Assembly: GCA_034766995.1 (NCBI GenBank)
Contig: CM068313.1
Span: forward strand, 39,918,496 to 39,982,495
Source: Acanthacorydalis orientalis
Lineage: Eukaryota > Arthropoda > Insecta > Megaloptera > Corydalidae
DNA length: 64,000 nucleotides
Direction: 5' to 3'
Positions 1-11,746 of the stretch are shown here, one piece after another. Both the position numbers and the translations under genes were made by a program. The notes below the pieces were generated by a model. It made no database searches and had not been told where the DNA came from. It was given only the letters and a program-made list of their open reading frames with translations. Numbering within the stretch: the stretch's first letter is position 1; each line of letters opens with the position of its first letter.

Positions 1-135
1 AGTTTGTAATGGAATAGTATATTTAATCAACTCACAGACAAAAATCATTGTGTTGATAATACACTTTCCAATAACACTATTGATGTGTCTTTTTAAATAT
101 TCTTTATAGTAAAATCTTTAAATCTTTCTTTCTTT

Positions 136-215
<80 letters not shown>
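136..215. repeat. (CA)n-(TA)n compound microsatellite
   Basis: About ten CA units run directly into about thirty TA units. The array ends immediately before the hAT-like remnant, whose left boundary is therefore blurred. Confidence 0.95.
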
Positions 216-216
<1 letters not shown>

Positions 217-218
<2 letters not shown>

Positions 219-631
219 GCTTGCCAGACGTCCCGTATATATGGAACTTTCCCTTATTTTATGTCGAATTTTGCTTTCTCGTGTTGTACTTGTAGGGACA
301 ACCTAATGACCCGTATTTTAATGAAATGATAAAATTATAGATATTATAATACAAGAAATCTTGCAATGGAAAATGGACGGCTATATTAAAAACAAATTAA
401 ATTTAAAGAACAATACACTGAATTGCTCAAATTTTGAGAATACTTATTCAGTATCCCTGCTCACAACGTTCATGTTGAAAGATTTTTTTCGCTAATGTCA
501 ATTCAATGGACGGATGAGAGAAGTAAGATGGACGTGAGAGAACAGTGGAAGCAATTTTACAGTGTTTAGTTAACAGCACTATCTTTTGTAAAGATTTCTG
601 TAAACTTGTAAAAGATAATCCAGTTTTGTTA
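217..631 (+). mobile_element. decayed hAT transposon remnant
   Basis: Seen: reading + from 438, the sequence encodes EYLFSIPAHNVHVERFFSLM and then QWTDERSKMDVR. After a one-base frame change near 540 it continues RTVEAILQCLVNSTIFCKDF. Known: a Ser-Ile-Pro-x-x-x-x-x-x-Glu-Arg-x-Phe-Ser pattern followed by Trp-Thr-Asp-Glu-Arg is typical of the C-terminal dimerisation region of hAT-superfamily transposases. Upstream, around 224-256, the repeated GTCCCGTAT and TTCCCTTATTTTATG words resemble the termini of such elements. The catalytic centre is missing and a stop or frameshift interrupts the frame, so this is a dead 3' fragment. The outer limits are approximate because I could not match both terminal repeats. 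Confidence 0.6.
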
Positions 632-768
632 TACTAAAAATAGTGATAAATATAAGACCTGAACTGCATCGAATTATTATAATGTTCCTACATTATGTCT
701 ATTAATAAAATTCGAAGTTATATTTTTTTAACACACATGCATCGTATTTGGTTTTCCAAAATCTGGCA

Positions 769-838
<70 letters not shown>
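769..838. repeat. (TC)n-(TA)n compound microsatellite
   Basis: TC units change cleanly to TA units. The array creates a spurious open frame rich in Leu-Ser and Ile-Tyr. Confidence 0.95.
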
Positions 839-841
<3 letters not shown>

Positions 842-1344
842 TACCATTATTACATAACAGGATTAAACTTACTCATTTATTCGATCGTGTATATAAACAC
901 ATATTTTCATAAGATGAATTTACCTATGTTATTTTATCGTAATTATTTAATCAAAACGAATTAATGTTTTAATAATTTTCATAGAAACAGTTCTTCTACT
1001 TTATTAATGAAAATAAATATGTTCTATTAATTTTTTGTCTTTGAATTCAATAAACAGCATAAGAAACATAACATTTGTGTAACCAGTAGTTTTTTTTTAT
1101 ATTCTGTTCAATTATTTGTCGTAATATGCGATTAATAACGTTTATAGATTCTATATAAAAATCAGGTTATCATCCATTCAATTCTTTAATTCTGTTTTTT
1201 TTACATAAAACGTATTTATTTTAATTTGATTTTAGATTTTTAAATGCTGGTATTGAAAACGATTCAGTAATTCAAATTTTCAATTTCTTTTTATTTACAT
1301 ATTTTTGTTCATTATACAAAGTACTATTGATACATTAATTTAAA

Positions 1345-1487
1345 TCAATCATTGTACATATTATGTATATGTATACATTCATCTTTCGATATACCCGAAG
1401 AATACGTTCCATCAAGTCTATTGACTCGACCGCAAACACCATAAATCTTGTCTCCTAGCACATATAAACTATTCAGTGGAAAAGCAT
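1345..1487 (-). CDS. possible terminal exon of an unidentified minus-strand gene
   Basis: On the minus strand a candidate AG acceptor (1489-1488) precedes 47 open codons ending in TGA at 1347-1345. The peptide includes LNSLYVLGDKIYGVCGRVN, which looks like real protein rather than AT-rich noise and vaguely recalls a kelch-type strand. That likeness is weak. The exon would begin with two bases completing a split codon. The acceptor has a poor pyrimidine tract, and I found no convincing partner exon. A minus-strand GTAAGT donor near 3324 lies on the far side of the mariner insertion but has a stop in the needed frame. It may be an exon of a gene interrupted or nested here, or a chance open frame. 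Confidence 0.25.
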
Positions 1488-1936
1488 CTATAGTAAAACA
1501 TTTATTTTACATTATTTTCATTATTAGTATTTTATTTAATACATAAAAGTAAGAAAACAGAAAAACGAACTTCAGTTCTTTTCTCCATCTCTATCACTGC
1601 TCTATGAACAACCTTTCTGTTTAATTCGAAATTAGTATCTTCATTCTGAAATATTTTGCACTTTTATTTCAATTCCATTGTTGTATTCGGTCTTTATCTT
1701 TTTAAAAATTATTTTTCTAATAATTATTCTTTATGTTTAATGAATCTTGTACATTTTTCGATACTGTGTTATTTATTTAAATCAAATTGATATTTCGATA
1801 CACATTTAACATTTTGATCGATATTTACAATAAGACTTTCTAGTTTTACAATCAGTTGAAAAGTATTTTCAATATTTTATTGAATAAATACAGATAGTTC
1901 ATCAGAATCACTGTGGACTAGAAACATGTTAATTTA

Positions 1937-3216
1937 TTAGGTTGGTACAAAAATAATTTCGTTTTTTACGTATTGAGTATAAAGACGCATATATCAGTTA
2001 AAAATTATATTTATTAATCACTATAAAGACTATTGGCCTGTACACATTTCTCCTGAAGGGAAACAAGTTTGTTCATTCCTACAAGATAGAATTCCGGGGT
2101 CCTGGAATTAACGAATTCATCGAAAGCTCTTCGAACTGATGCTTGATTTTTGAAAACCTTCTCTCGTAAGAAATTATTCAAATGTTTAAAAAAAGGATAA
2201 CCTGTCGGAGACAGGTCCGAAGAATAAGATGGATGAGGTAAGGTTTCATAACCCAGTTCATTTAATTTTTTTAAAGACATTTGTGTGATGCGTGGTCGGG
2301 CGTCATGAAGAATAATTGGTCCTCTTCGATTGACTAATGCTGGCCGTAAACGATGCAACTTCTCATGCACTTTTTCAATTTCCTGACAATATTTTTATGC
2401 TGTTATTGTTTCACCAGAATTTAAGAAGTTGTAGTGAATGATACCACTTGCCGACCGCCAAACAGTGACCATATTCTTTTTTCATGAAGCTTCAGTTAGG
2501 AAACTGTTTTGGTACTTCTCCTCAGTCTATCCACTATGATGAATGTTTCCAATTGTTGTAGAGAATCCACTTTTCATCACATGTGACAATGGGATCAAGA
2601 AAGGGATCGTTTTTGTTGCGCAAAATAACGCGGAACGGACTTCGTATCGCCGAATTGCTTGATATTCGTTTAGTTTATACGGCACCCATTTATCCAACTT
2701 TTTTGTTTTTCCAATTCGATTCAAATGTTGAACAATTGTTGAATGATTAACATTGAATACTTCGACCATCTCTCGAGTTGTTTTACGTGGATTCGTTTCA
2801 ATAATGGTTCTCAAATCATTATTGTCTATAGCTGAAGGACGCCCACGACCGTCCTCATCATCGAAGCTTTCGTTTCCATCATGAAATTTTTGAAACCAGT
2901 GTTGAGCTGTACGTTCACTAATTGACTCTTCGCCAAAAAGAAATTTGATATTTCGAGCAATTTATGTTGCTTTATGTCCCAATTTAAACTCATGCAACAA
3001 AATCGCGCGAATTTGCTTTTTTCCATGACTAATTTAAGAGGGTATGTCCAACAATACTAAAGAATGAAAACAGTAGACATAAGCTGAAATCAGTTGTGCT
3101 AATTTCATTGTTTACAATGATGTATCATATGACTATAACAAAAGATAACGCTAATTAGAAAGATCGGCGCCTAACTTAAAATGATAAAAACCGTAATTAT
3201 TTTTGCACCACCCTAA
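1937..3216 (-). mobile_element. near full-length mariner element (Hsmar1/SETMAR-like), inactive
   Basis: Seen: a 1280-base element flanked by TA on both sides. The left terminal repeat begins TTAGGTTGGTACAAAAATAA and the right one, read on the minus strand, begins TTAGGGTGGTGCAAAAATAA. The transposase lies on the minus strand in several broken frames: N-terminal start MEKSKFARF near 3026, then RTIIETNPRKTTREM and VNHSTIVQHLNRIGK, a CDEKW segment holding the first catalytic Asp near 2565, an LHD segment near 2300 with the second, and SSDLSPTGYPFF with the third. The usual HDNARPH motif is reduced to HDARPR, one residue lost in frame. Known: this length, termini and DD34D layout are those of mariner. 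Frameshifts and stops show it cannot make a working transposase. Confidence 0.92.
2014..3026 (-). pseudogene. mariner transposase pseudogene
   Basis: Three minus-strand open segments (3026-2826, 2814-2527 and 2370-2014) together cover most of a mariner transposase of the Hsmar1/SETMAR type. They comprise the N-terminal DNA-binding region, the linker with a KLDKWVP block, and the C-terminal half of the catalytic domain. They lie in different frames and in-frame stops separate them, for instance just before the second segment and inside the CDEKW-to-LHD interval. The gene fills the element bounded by the terminal repeats at 1937 and 3216 and is transcribed from the right-hand end. Confidence 0.88.
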
Positions 3217-3590
3217 TATCATCAATTCTGTGATATCATTAACATTCAAATATTAAAAACCTTCTCCTTATTATGAATATAATAAATTATTAATGAAAAT
3301 AACTTGTTCTTCTGTTAGACTTACCTTTTGCATCAGCTTTCTATCATATTGCTTGCTACATACTTTTTTTTAGAAAAAAAAAAACACTTAAATTTATACG
3401 AAGTAAAACTTAAATCCGCGTAAATTGAACTTATTAACCACGAAAAACGAATATATAAAAACTATGGATGAGTGAATCATAATTCTCAGCCTTGAATGAT
3501 CTTCTGTTGAAGAACTGCGTTCTCTCTTTTTTCAATTGAAATAGTCCAGTGCCTCTCATTACTCAACCACTCACACATACACACACACAG

Positions 3591-3595
<5 letters not shown>

Positions 3596-3658
<63 letters not shown>
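3596..3658. repeat. (TA)n microsatellite
   Basis: Long pure TA run preceded by a short CA-rich stretch, about 200 bases upstream of the first confirmed exon of the window. Confidence 0.95.
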
Positions 3659-3660
<2 letters not shown>

Positions 3661-3863
3661 AAGGATCCTCATTATCTGGATTAATTGATACAAAAAGAGA
3701 CACATAAAACATATCCACTTGTGTTTATATTTAAATCGTTTGTATGTTGATTAATTATCCTATTAATAACATAAAAATTAAGAATACTTAAAATTTTCAT
3801 GAAATAATATAATATAAACTATTATTTTCATACAGATTGCTAAATATCAAATGTTTATTTTAG

Positions 3864-4983
3864 TTAACCACTGGCACATCACTGCCCACAACACCAGAAG
3901 TAAATGAAGATATTTCGGCAAGAAGTATTACACCAGAATTATCTAAACAAGGTAAAAATATTTATTATTTTCATTTTTTTTATTTAGAATGTATTATAAT
4001 TCGCAATTATTTTAATAATTCGTAATTGTCAATTACACTCTGAATGTAATATCATTTAAATTGTTAAGTATCGTATTTAAGCATTGCATACTTATTGTGT
4101 AGTATTATTATAAATGTTTTTATAGAATGCCACTGAAAAGAACATAAAGATAGATATATGCATTTACATTTGTATGCCATGCAAACATTTTATAATATTA
4201 ATATTTTGAAATGAATATTCAAATTTTTTACATAAATAATTAAATTCACTTTTATCATTATGGTATATGTGAATGTATCAGTGATATATGTAATAATTAC
4301 CTATTGTCTATAACGAAATAATAAAAACAAATCTTTATTTTCATTATTAAAATTAAATTTAAAAAAAATAAAAAGACATAATATTGAAGATATGTTGTCA
4401 TAATCATTGTTTAAATGAACGAAGTGTGTGTACTAAAATCAGATATAATTAAATATGAAGAGAATTATTTTATTTAATATAAATATTTTATTCTTTTTAT
4501 TAATTTAACATTTTATTATGTATTGATATACTTAAATTACTAGAATACGTGTAATAACCGTTATACATAAACATAAATTATTTTATCAATTAATTGATAT
4601 TTCCGTCTTTTATATTTTCAAAAGGATTAAAAATTAATATTTTAAACATTTTTTCAATGTATTCGTAATATCGCTGATATGTCCATGATATATACATGTG
4701 TGAAGAATATGAACTAATATATATATAATTGTAATATTTATGTATAACAATTTTAATTCAGTTTATGTAATTAATGTATATACATTATTTATTTATTATA
4801 GTTTATCTTTGTAATAATATTGTATGAAAATACAAAATGTACTTATAAATTTTGCTGCAAAATAATGCTTTAATGTGTTTTGTATGTATTTAAATTATTG
4901 CTATATCCAATAATTAAAGAATATATATCTACATCCAAGTAAATATGTATACGTGCATACATAAATACATATGTATGTATGTA

Positions 4984-5043
<60 letters not shown>

Positions 5044-8000
5044 CACACAAATGTCATGTATACATGTAAATAAATGTACATTGCATTTTAATTGCTAAAT
5101 GTAAACACATGCACATAGGCACAGTGCTTTCCTAAGAACTATTTATTTAGAAAATTATTAAAACATATTATTAAATATTCAAAATGATTTGTCAGTGAAC
5201 ATTTGATATTCTATTTAAAATGGAAACTATTTTTTCTAATATTTCATCTAAATTTTTTCCTTGATTTAGAAAAGAAAAAATGATATTATTATGTGATAAA
5301 AAACAAATGTTTGAAAACTGCTCTATTTTTGTTATTTTCACTTTAATGAATGAATATATTCATTATATGTTAATCATTATGTGTGTGAATGTGTGTGTGT
5401 ATATATATATATTTATTTGTGTGTGTGCGTGTGTAAATGTTAAGTATCTTTGTGATTATGACCTAAAACACATGTGCATGCATACTTAAATGCATTTTGT
5501 TTAGTTACCTTAGGAAAGTGCTTGATAATAGAAAAGTTCTATTTTACCCTCTGAGTTTATGAAAAACAGTATCGATTTAAATAGTTGTTAATTTACTGCA
5601 CGATAATATTAGCATTAAACAATAACATGTGTTCATTGCATGGCTTGTGTTTTTTTGCTCATTGCAGATTTACCAATAGTTGAGCTTAGCACGAGTGCTG
5701 ATGCTGCCAGTAAAGGCATGTTGCTGAGTAACAGTGTCATCCCTAGTGAAACTCGTCTAAAATCTGCATCTTTGCCCCCCGGATTAGCATTATCTGGAGC
5801 AATCGCTTCCGCACAACTGTCCCGCAGCCGTTCAAATGCTGCTACGGCTGAAGTATCCTCATTTCCTCGTTCATCGTCACATGATAATGAACTAGGAATA
5901 AGAATGCATAAAGGTTTTTCTACACTCGGGGAAGAAGATGAAGATGAAAAAATAAACGAGAAGAAAAAGGAAGAATCGTTTTTCGGTAGACTTTTATCGA
6001 GGCGTAGTGGGAAAAAGAAAAAAGATAAAGTAGAAGATCATGATGTATTCGTTTCATCATCTGTACATAAACAAAAGGAATCTGTTTTTAATGCAATGAA
6101 CATAAAAAAGCGTATTGATGAAAAGGGAAGATATACCAATGAACCTAGATATGAGTACATTAGTAATTCTGTATCATCGGGTCATGTTGTATATAAATCT
6201 CAGAAATCTGGACCAGCAGCAAGACAGAGAGTAGAACCAATCGAATTACCTCCGAGTCCTGATTTAAGCCGTGATAATGATTCGTCTATGTTAAAAGTAC
6301 CCGTTAATCTTTCACCTTTAAAAATAGAATCCATACAAAATTTTCCACAAACAGGAGTATCTCATAATGTATGTGAATCATCGGAAACATATATGTTAAG
6401 AGAAGAAAATAGGTCTTCCAATATTGTCATTAAAAGTAATAATGAACCATGTTTTGATATAAATTCTACAAATATTACATTAACAGAATCACAGCCGCCT
6501 AAAATTTCTCAGAAAAAGTCATCGGATATAATATCGATAACCTGTGAAAATACAGTAATAAACGAGCAGTCGCGTATCACTACATCGTCGATCGAACATA
6601 TCGATAATGCTATTAATTTCGATAATTCATTTCCTAAAATGGAAGTTCAGATACGAAATTTGCCTTTAAGAAATTCAATGGATCAAACTAATGTTAAAAG
6701 CTTATCACCTCCTCTTGAACTTCAACGTCTGAAAAGAATGGATGCATATAGCTCATCAGGAGAAATTATTGTGCCTCAGGAAAATTTAACTGAAAAGTGT
6801 GATTTATCAAGTAAACAAATTGAAACTGTTCATCCGAGGCAGCGTAGACCTGATATAAATGTTGAAAATATTCCTGCGCCACCAGTAGTGACTCCTAGTT
6901 ACCAAGAAAATAACATAACAGTACAGCACAATTATTCTGGTGTTAACCGAATGCAAACACAATATTGTAATACTCAATCAGCACCTGTAATAAATGAAAA
7001 ATTATTATCATCAGATAAAATGTTTGATAACTCTCTTAAAATGCAACAAGCTAAGTCAAGAGTAACTATTTCAGGATTGTCATCTTACCAACAAAAAATT
7101 TCTCAATTTTCTACTGAATCTAATACAGATAAGACTGATCATGGATTCATTTCACTTAATCATATTTCTAGTGTTCCTCCCCTACCCACCTCATGTTCTG
7201 TGTCTAAATCACAAAGTTTTAAATATAAGTCTACTAATACTGAACATTACAATGAATTGGCAAGTTTGCCTTATAGTATTAATTCTTATTATAATAATAA
7301 AGAAAATTTAAATGTATCAGATATAGTAGACGACACGAAAAAATTAATATCTTCAGAAATTGAACATGCACACAATACAAGTTACAATGAATCATTTTGG
7401 AAAGAAAATAACAAAAGAGTCGAGCATGTAAATCTCAATGGAAAACAATCGATTGATCCTGTAAAAAGGTCGTGCTCTGTTGAAAGTATTAAAAGTATCA
7501 CTACAATTGTACCAACAGAGATAACCAACTCGATACCAACATCTGAAATTGTTTCAAATGAAGTTGTTCAAGTTTCGAGTAATGATGAAAATAGTAAATT
7601 ATCAAAGAAAAATATTAATTCATCAGTAGTTTTTACAACTACTCCAATATTAATGCCTTCAAATAATCATGTCACTGTCACTGTAGCAAATCCAGAAATA
7701 AATAAAACACAAACAGATAAAACAATTACAGACCCTCAGGTTTCGATAAGACTGCAGTTTAAACAAAGAATACCACAAAATGAGAAGCCAACAATACCGC
7801 AAGTACCAGAATTTTTAAAAATTCAACTTAATCGTGTTGATACAAAACCATCAACTAATGTTGTTACAAGTATTAATATGACTGAAGATATTAAAAATGT
7901 AAATGATACAGAAATTCAAAAGAATCATGGAACTGTGATATATGATGATAGTAACACTAAACGTAAATTTAGTAAAGATGATGTTGAAATAATTGATAAG

Positions 8001-9209
8001 ACAAATAACATTTCAAATAAAAATGAAAATAAAGAAACAATCAAAGGATCTGTAAATGACACACCTATAAAAAAAATACCAGCTGATGGGTGTCATATGA
8101 ATGAATCTATCAAAAAAACAATAAATGAAAACAATAAAAATTCCACTGTGTCACCTTCCTTCAAACGCACTACAATAGAAACATCAAACATATCAAGTAT
8201 ATCACAAATAAAAAAAATTGATGTTGATTTAGTTAAACCAAAAATAGCTGATGAGCTTGTAAAAAATCCTGTAAATGGTAATATATCTCCAAAAAGTCTA
8301 AATATAATCAATAATGTTTGTCAGTCTCCTATAATGATAGAAAAACCATATCTTAAGAAAAAGTCAAATAGTTTAGAAATAATTGAACACAAAAAAGATA
8401 CTGTGAAAAAGCAACTAAGTGACAGTGAAAACGATAAAATCAATAACAGTAAAGAGAATAAGTCAGATGAACAAAAAATAATTATAGATGATGCAATTGT
8501 TAATGTTACACTTAGAAAAAAATCAGTACCACTATTGAAAAAAGATGAAGAACCTGAATTAATGAAAGTTTTTGCCAGACGATCTTTGAAATTAAATGGA
8601 GATAGCGAAATGTTAGGGCAACAGGTTTTAGTAATGCTTGAAAACACTGATAAAGTAAATGACAACCAGAACATTGTAAAATCAAGAGATAGTGATAAAG
8701 AAAACGAAACTGATTCACCACAAGAAGAAAGAAAAAAACTGTTATCAAGTCCAAATGCCAAAGATATTCCGAAAGCGAAGGAAATCTTAACTGAATCAAA
8801 AAAAACACACACAGAAACCACTGAATTTACATTAAAAACATCTGCTATTAATAATGTTAGATTGGGATTCTCTGGAAGTAAAGTGCAAAGACCTGTAATA
8901 GGAAGCACAAATATTATTGAAAAAATTGAAACTAAAGAGAATGATAAAACAAAAACTATTTTAGAAACTAAGTCAGATAAAAACACAAACAATTTATGGA
9001 TAAATGCAAAGAAAGAACGAGAAATAAATATTACAAATTCAGTAGAGAATATTAACAATAAAAATAACTGTAATAAAATTGAAGAAAATAAAGATAATAT
9101 AAATAATATTGAAAATGAAACAATTATTCCCCTATTTAAAAAGATTCAACAAAGAAAAGAAGAATGGGAGCAACGAGCTCAACAAGCAATGAAAAAAGCT
9201 ACACCTTAA
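3864..9209 (+). CDS. 3' end of a large low-complexity protein; possible actin-capping regulator (CARMIL/CRACD-type)
   Basis: Two exons are supported, 3864-3951 and 5668-9209. AG acceptors precede both (3862-3863, 5666-5667) and a GTAAAA donor follows 3951. A split codon G|AT (Asp) joins them in frame. The first exon encodes 29 residues including TSLPTTPEVNEDISARSITP; the second adds 1179 residues and stops at 9207-9209. The 5' part lies left of the window. The protein is Ser/Asn/Lys-rich and mostly disordered. A basic patch (FFGRLLSRRSGKKKK) lies near 5977-6020, a conserved-looking EPELMKVFARRSLKLNG block near 8551-8600, and a charged helix ending QRKEEWEQRAQQAMKK at the C terminus. I tentatively connect the basic patch and terminal blocks with insect capping-protein regulators, but no diagnostic CPI motif was seen. 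An in-frame ATG at 5640 lies inside the acceptor tract and is probably not a start. Confidence 0.8.
3952..5667 (+). other. intron of the large low-complexity gene
   Basis: Intron of 1716 bases between the two confirmed exons. It holds a (GTAT)n/(TA)n array at about 4970-5038 and otherwise AT-rich sequence. A short open frame at 5280-5489 is TA/TG-repeat driven and was not accepted as coding. Confidence 0.8.
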
Positions 9210-10542
9210 GTCCCAGTAAATGTAAGTATAAAATAAAATGCATTGAAATTATTCCACAGCTATGTTTATCTTAAGTACCTATGACTAAATGTTGCATTCC
9301 TGTGCTGTTTTAATGTGATTCATCTTTACTAAAACAGATTTCATTTACATTTTATCAAATTTGCTTTGATTTAACAACTTAGTTTTATATTTGTTGTGTA
9401 AAACGTTTTGGAATTTGTAACATTTTCTTCAAGTGAAATATTATATTTGAAAAATGTTTCAGATTGTCATACCCTAAAGAAGAGTAAAAATAATAAACTA
9501 CTGCAATGCTGGAGCTGGTAATCCAAGAGAAGATACATTCATTTAAGTACTTTTATTACATTTAAAACAATTTTTTAAAAAGTTATTACATATCAAACAT
9601 TTATTTACAAGTCATCTACATGAAATACAAAAATTCATGGACTTGATATTTGGACATAAATTATTTGATTAATATTTTTTGTATTTATACCAGTTTATAA
9701 TAATCGTTTTAAATTTATAATGAAACATTTATATTATTTAAAGATATATGATGTTAAAGGCACATCGAGGGTAAAAAATGTGATTTGAAAAGGAATATTA
9801 TAATTGTTGCATTTATAAATGTTTTTCCTTAATTGATTGTATATAAAATCTTTAATGTATATTTACATGTATATTAATAACTATAATGTTAACAAATATA
9901 TAAAGCTTAAAATAATTATTTAGTTGATTGAAAAGAAATGTTTTATTGAGTCTATTATAAATATTAGACAGTAAAAAATAAATAATAAAAAAGTAACTAT
10001 GAAGTTTGTACGTGTTGTAATATTAAGTGCCTTTTGACTACATATTTTTGATTTATAATCATTTTGTATTGTATTGACTTATTATTTTTTTAGTAAATTA
10101 AACATTTTTCTGTGAATTGTATTATTGTAAAACCATATAATTTATAACTAATATTTTTCCTTTAGCATTTTCCTTGTCCAACAAATAAAACAATTATTGA
10201 AAAACAAATCAAAAAAAAATAAAAGTTCTTATCACAGATACAAATCGATTTCGAATATGAAGAAATATATGCAAATTTGTTTACTTTCACTTTTTTGTAA
10301 AAATGCTACATTTGGTTTTATGTTACAACAACCAATCATTTCTTATCAGGTAGATGTATTGGATGTACTTTTATTTTAAAATATGGCTTTAAGTTAATTT
10401 ATATACTTTATTAAGAATTATTTTTACATTTATGCAACCGATTTACATTTTGATTAAAAACAATAGAAAAAAAAATATTTAAATTCCTTCCTTCTGATAT
10501 ATATTTTAATATTTTTACATTAACAACTTTATAACATAGTAA
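9210..10542. other. convergent 3' region, with a possible 3' UTR intron
   Basis: Lies between the stop of the + strand low-complexity gene and the stop of minus-strand CZIB, so it should hold two convergent 3' UTRs. A good donor (AAAT|GTAAGT, GT at 9222-9223) sits 12 bases after the stop. A pyrimidine-rich acceptor (TTTTTCCTTTAG) ends at 10165, followed by an AATAAA near 10187. This would allow a spliced 3' UTR. No coding sequence is apparent. Confidence 0.5.
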
Positions 10543-11098
10543 TTACTTAATATGCACAAACTGCGATTCAAATTCATATATACCAACGGATTGTTTACTT
10601 TTATCATCATATTCAACCCACTCTTTTTCAGTCAAATCAACATCGTTGAAAGTTTTTCCACTTTCTTCAGCAACAACTATCCATCCTTCTCCAGGAGAAA
10701 ATTCTATTGGCTCTAATCCCCGGCAATCAAAAATAACTAATGTTTGAAATTTTCCTTGATCTGAACTTTTATATTCACCTACAATATATATACATATATA
10801 TATATATATAAATATACAACTCAATCAAAAACCCATAATATGGCGTACCATTCGTATCCTTTACAATATTCATACTATTTTCCCGAGAACATAATTTACA
10901 TTTAGCTAAAAAGTGAACATCTGATTTTGCAGTGCGTGATGGAAAGACATCGGATTCTGTAACGTCGTGCCATTTGTCAGAGATTTCACCACAGTTTAAA
11001 CATTTGAATTTTAGTCGAAAACTATAATTTGGATGGCAGGTATATATTTTTTCAATATTTTCTGGAGTCAATTTTATTTTTAAAGCTATTTTCACCAT
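10543..11098 (-). CDS. CZIB: CZIB, CXXC motif-containing zinc-binding protein (UPF0587/DUF866)
   Basis: Complete two-exon gene: exon 1 is 11098-10849, exon 2 is 10778-10543. The 70-base intron is largely TA repeat. Splicing G|GT rebuilds a Gly and gives 161 aa, against 160 in human CZIB (C1orf123). Seen: two zinc-binding CXXC pairs, CLNC at residues 33-36 and CKLC at 67-70, spaced exactly as I recall for the human protein. Family signatures include NCGEISDKWHD, CSRENS, CRGLEPIEF and KQSVGIYE near the C terminus. Known: a small soluble conserved eukaryotic protein with a zinc site; its molecular role is poorly defined. The start is the first ATG giving the conserved MVKIALKIK N terminus. It is divergent from POSH, with start codons about 650 bases apart, so a shared promoter is likely. 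Confidence 0.95.
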
Positions 11099-11746
11099 TT
11101 TATACGTGAAGTTACTATTAAACACGGTTACTTTTGCTTCGAATGCAATAAAACGTACATATAAGTCACAAAAGTGACATCAGTACATTGTTAATTTTTA
11201 AGGTTAGATATGTCAGCATTAGTTACGACTTACGTATTCATAACATGATTATAAAGCATTTCATCTATAGTATTGTTCGGTCGTAGCACACGTAGTCAAC
11301 TACGGTTGTCTTTAGAATTGTAACATTAGTATCTATAATTTTCATTCATTATTGTAGTTTAGATTATTGATGGGGTAATTTGACCTCACTTAAACTTCAG
11401 GCGAAAATACAATTTCACTTATCATAAAGGTTTTATAAACTAGTATTACATGTAATTTGTTGCCGCACCCTTCTCCTAATTCAGTAAAATGATTAAAAGT
11501 TAATTTATAACCGGAAATAGTGAAGGGGTGATTAATTCTGGTGCACTAAATGTATTAAATTATCATGTAAATGATATTTGTGAACTTCTTCCAACAGTGA
11601 TAATCATGTTTGTACGATGGAATTACATTCAAGAATGTAAGAATTACAATGTAATCACAATTTAACGCGACGTGACTTCCGCAAGTGCTTTGTTCACCTT
11701 GCGTAATAGTTTTTGTAATAGACAGGTGTAAGAACGTCAGTTGACT
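11099..11746. promoter_or_regulatory. divergent promoter region between CZIB and POSH
   Basis: The two start codons, minus at 11098 and plus at 11747, face away from each other across 648 bases. The interval is visibly less AT-rich than its surroundings and lacks long microsatellites. CG-containing words cluster at about 11665-11705 (AACGCGACGTGACTTCCGCA). It must contain both 5' UTRs and start sites; individual elements cannot be assigned from sequence alone. Confidence 0.6.

Noticed and set aside
5640..5667. In-frame ATG just before the long exon as a translation start
   Set aside because: It falls in the pyrimidine-rich acceptor tract, and the splice from 3951 to 5668 restores a perfect frame, so an exon join explains the sequence better.
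8093..9058. Minus-strand open frames of up to 245 codons
   Set aside because: They lie antisense to the long + strand exon of the low-complexity gene, and their Phe/Ser/Leu-rich content is the complement of Lys/Asn/Glu codons.
10197..10379. 60-codon open frame starting MKNKSKKNKS
   Set aside because: Better explained as 3' UTR sequence of the upstream gene; no conserved features.
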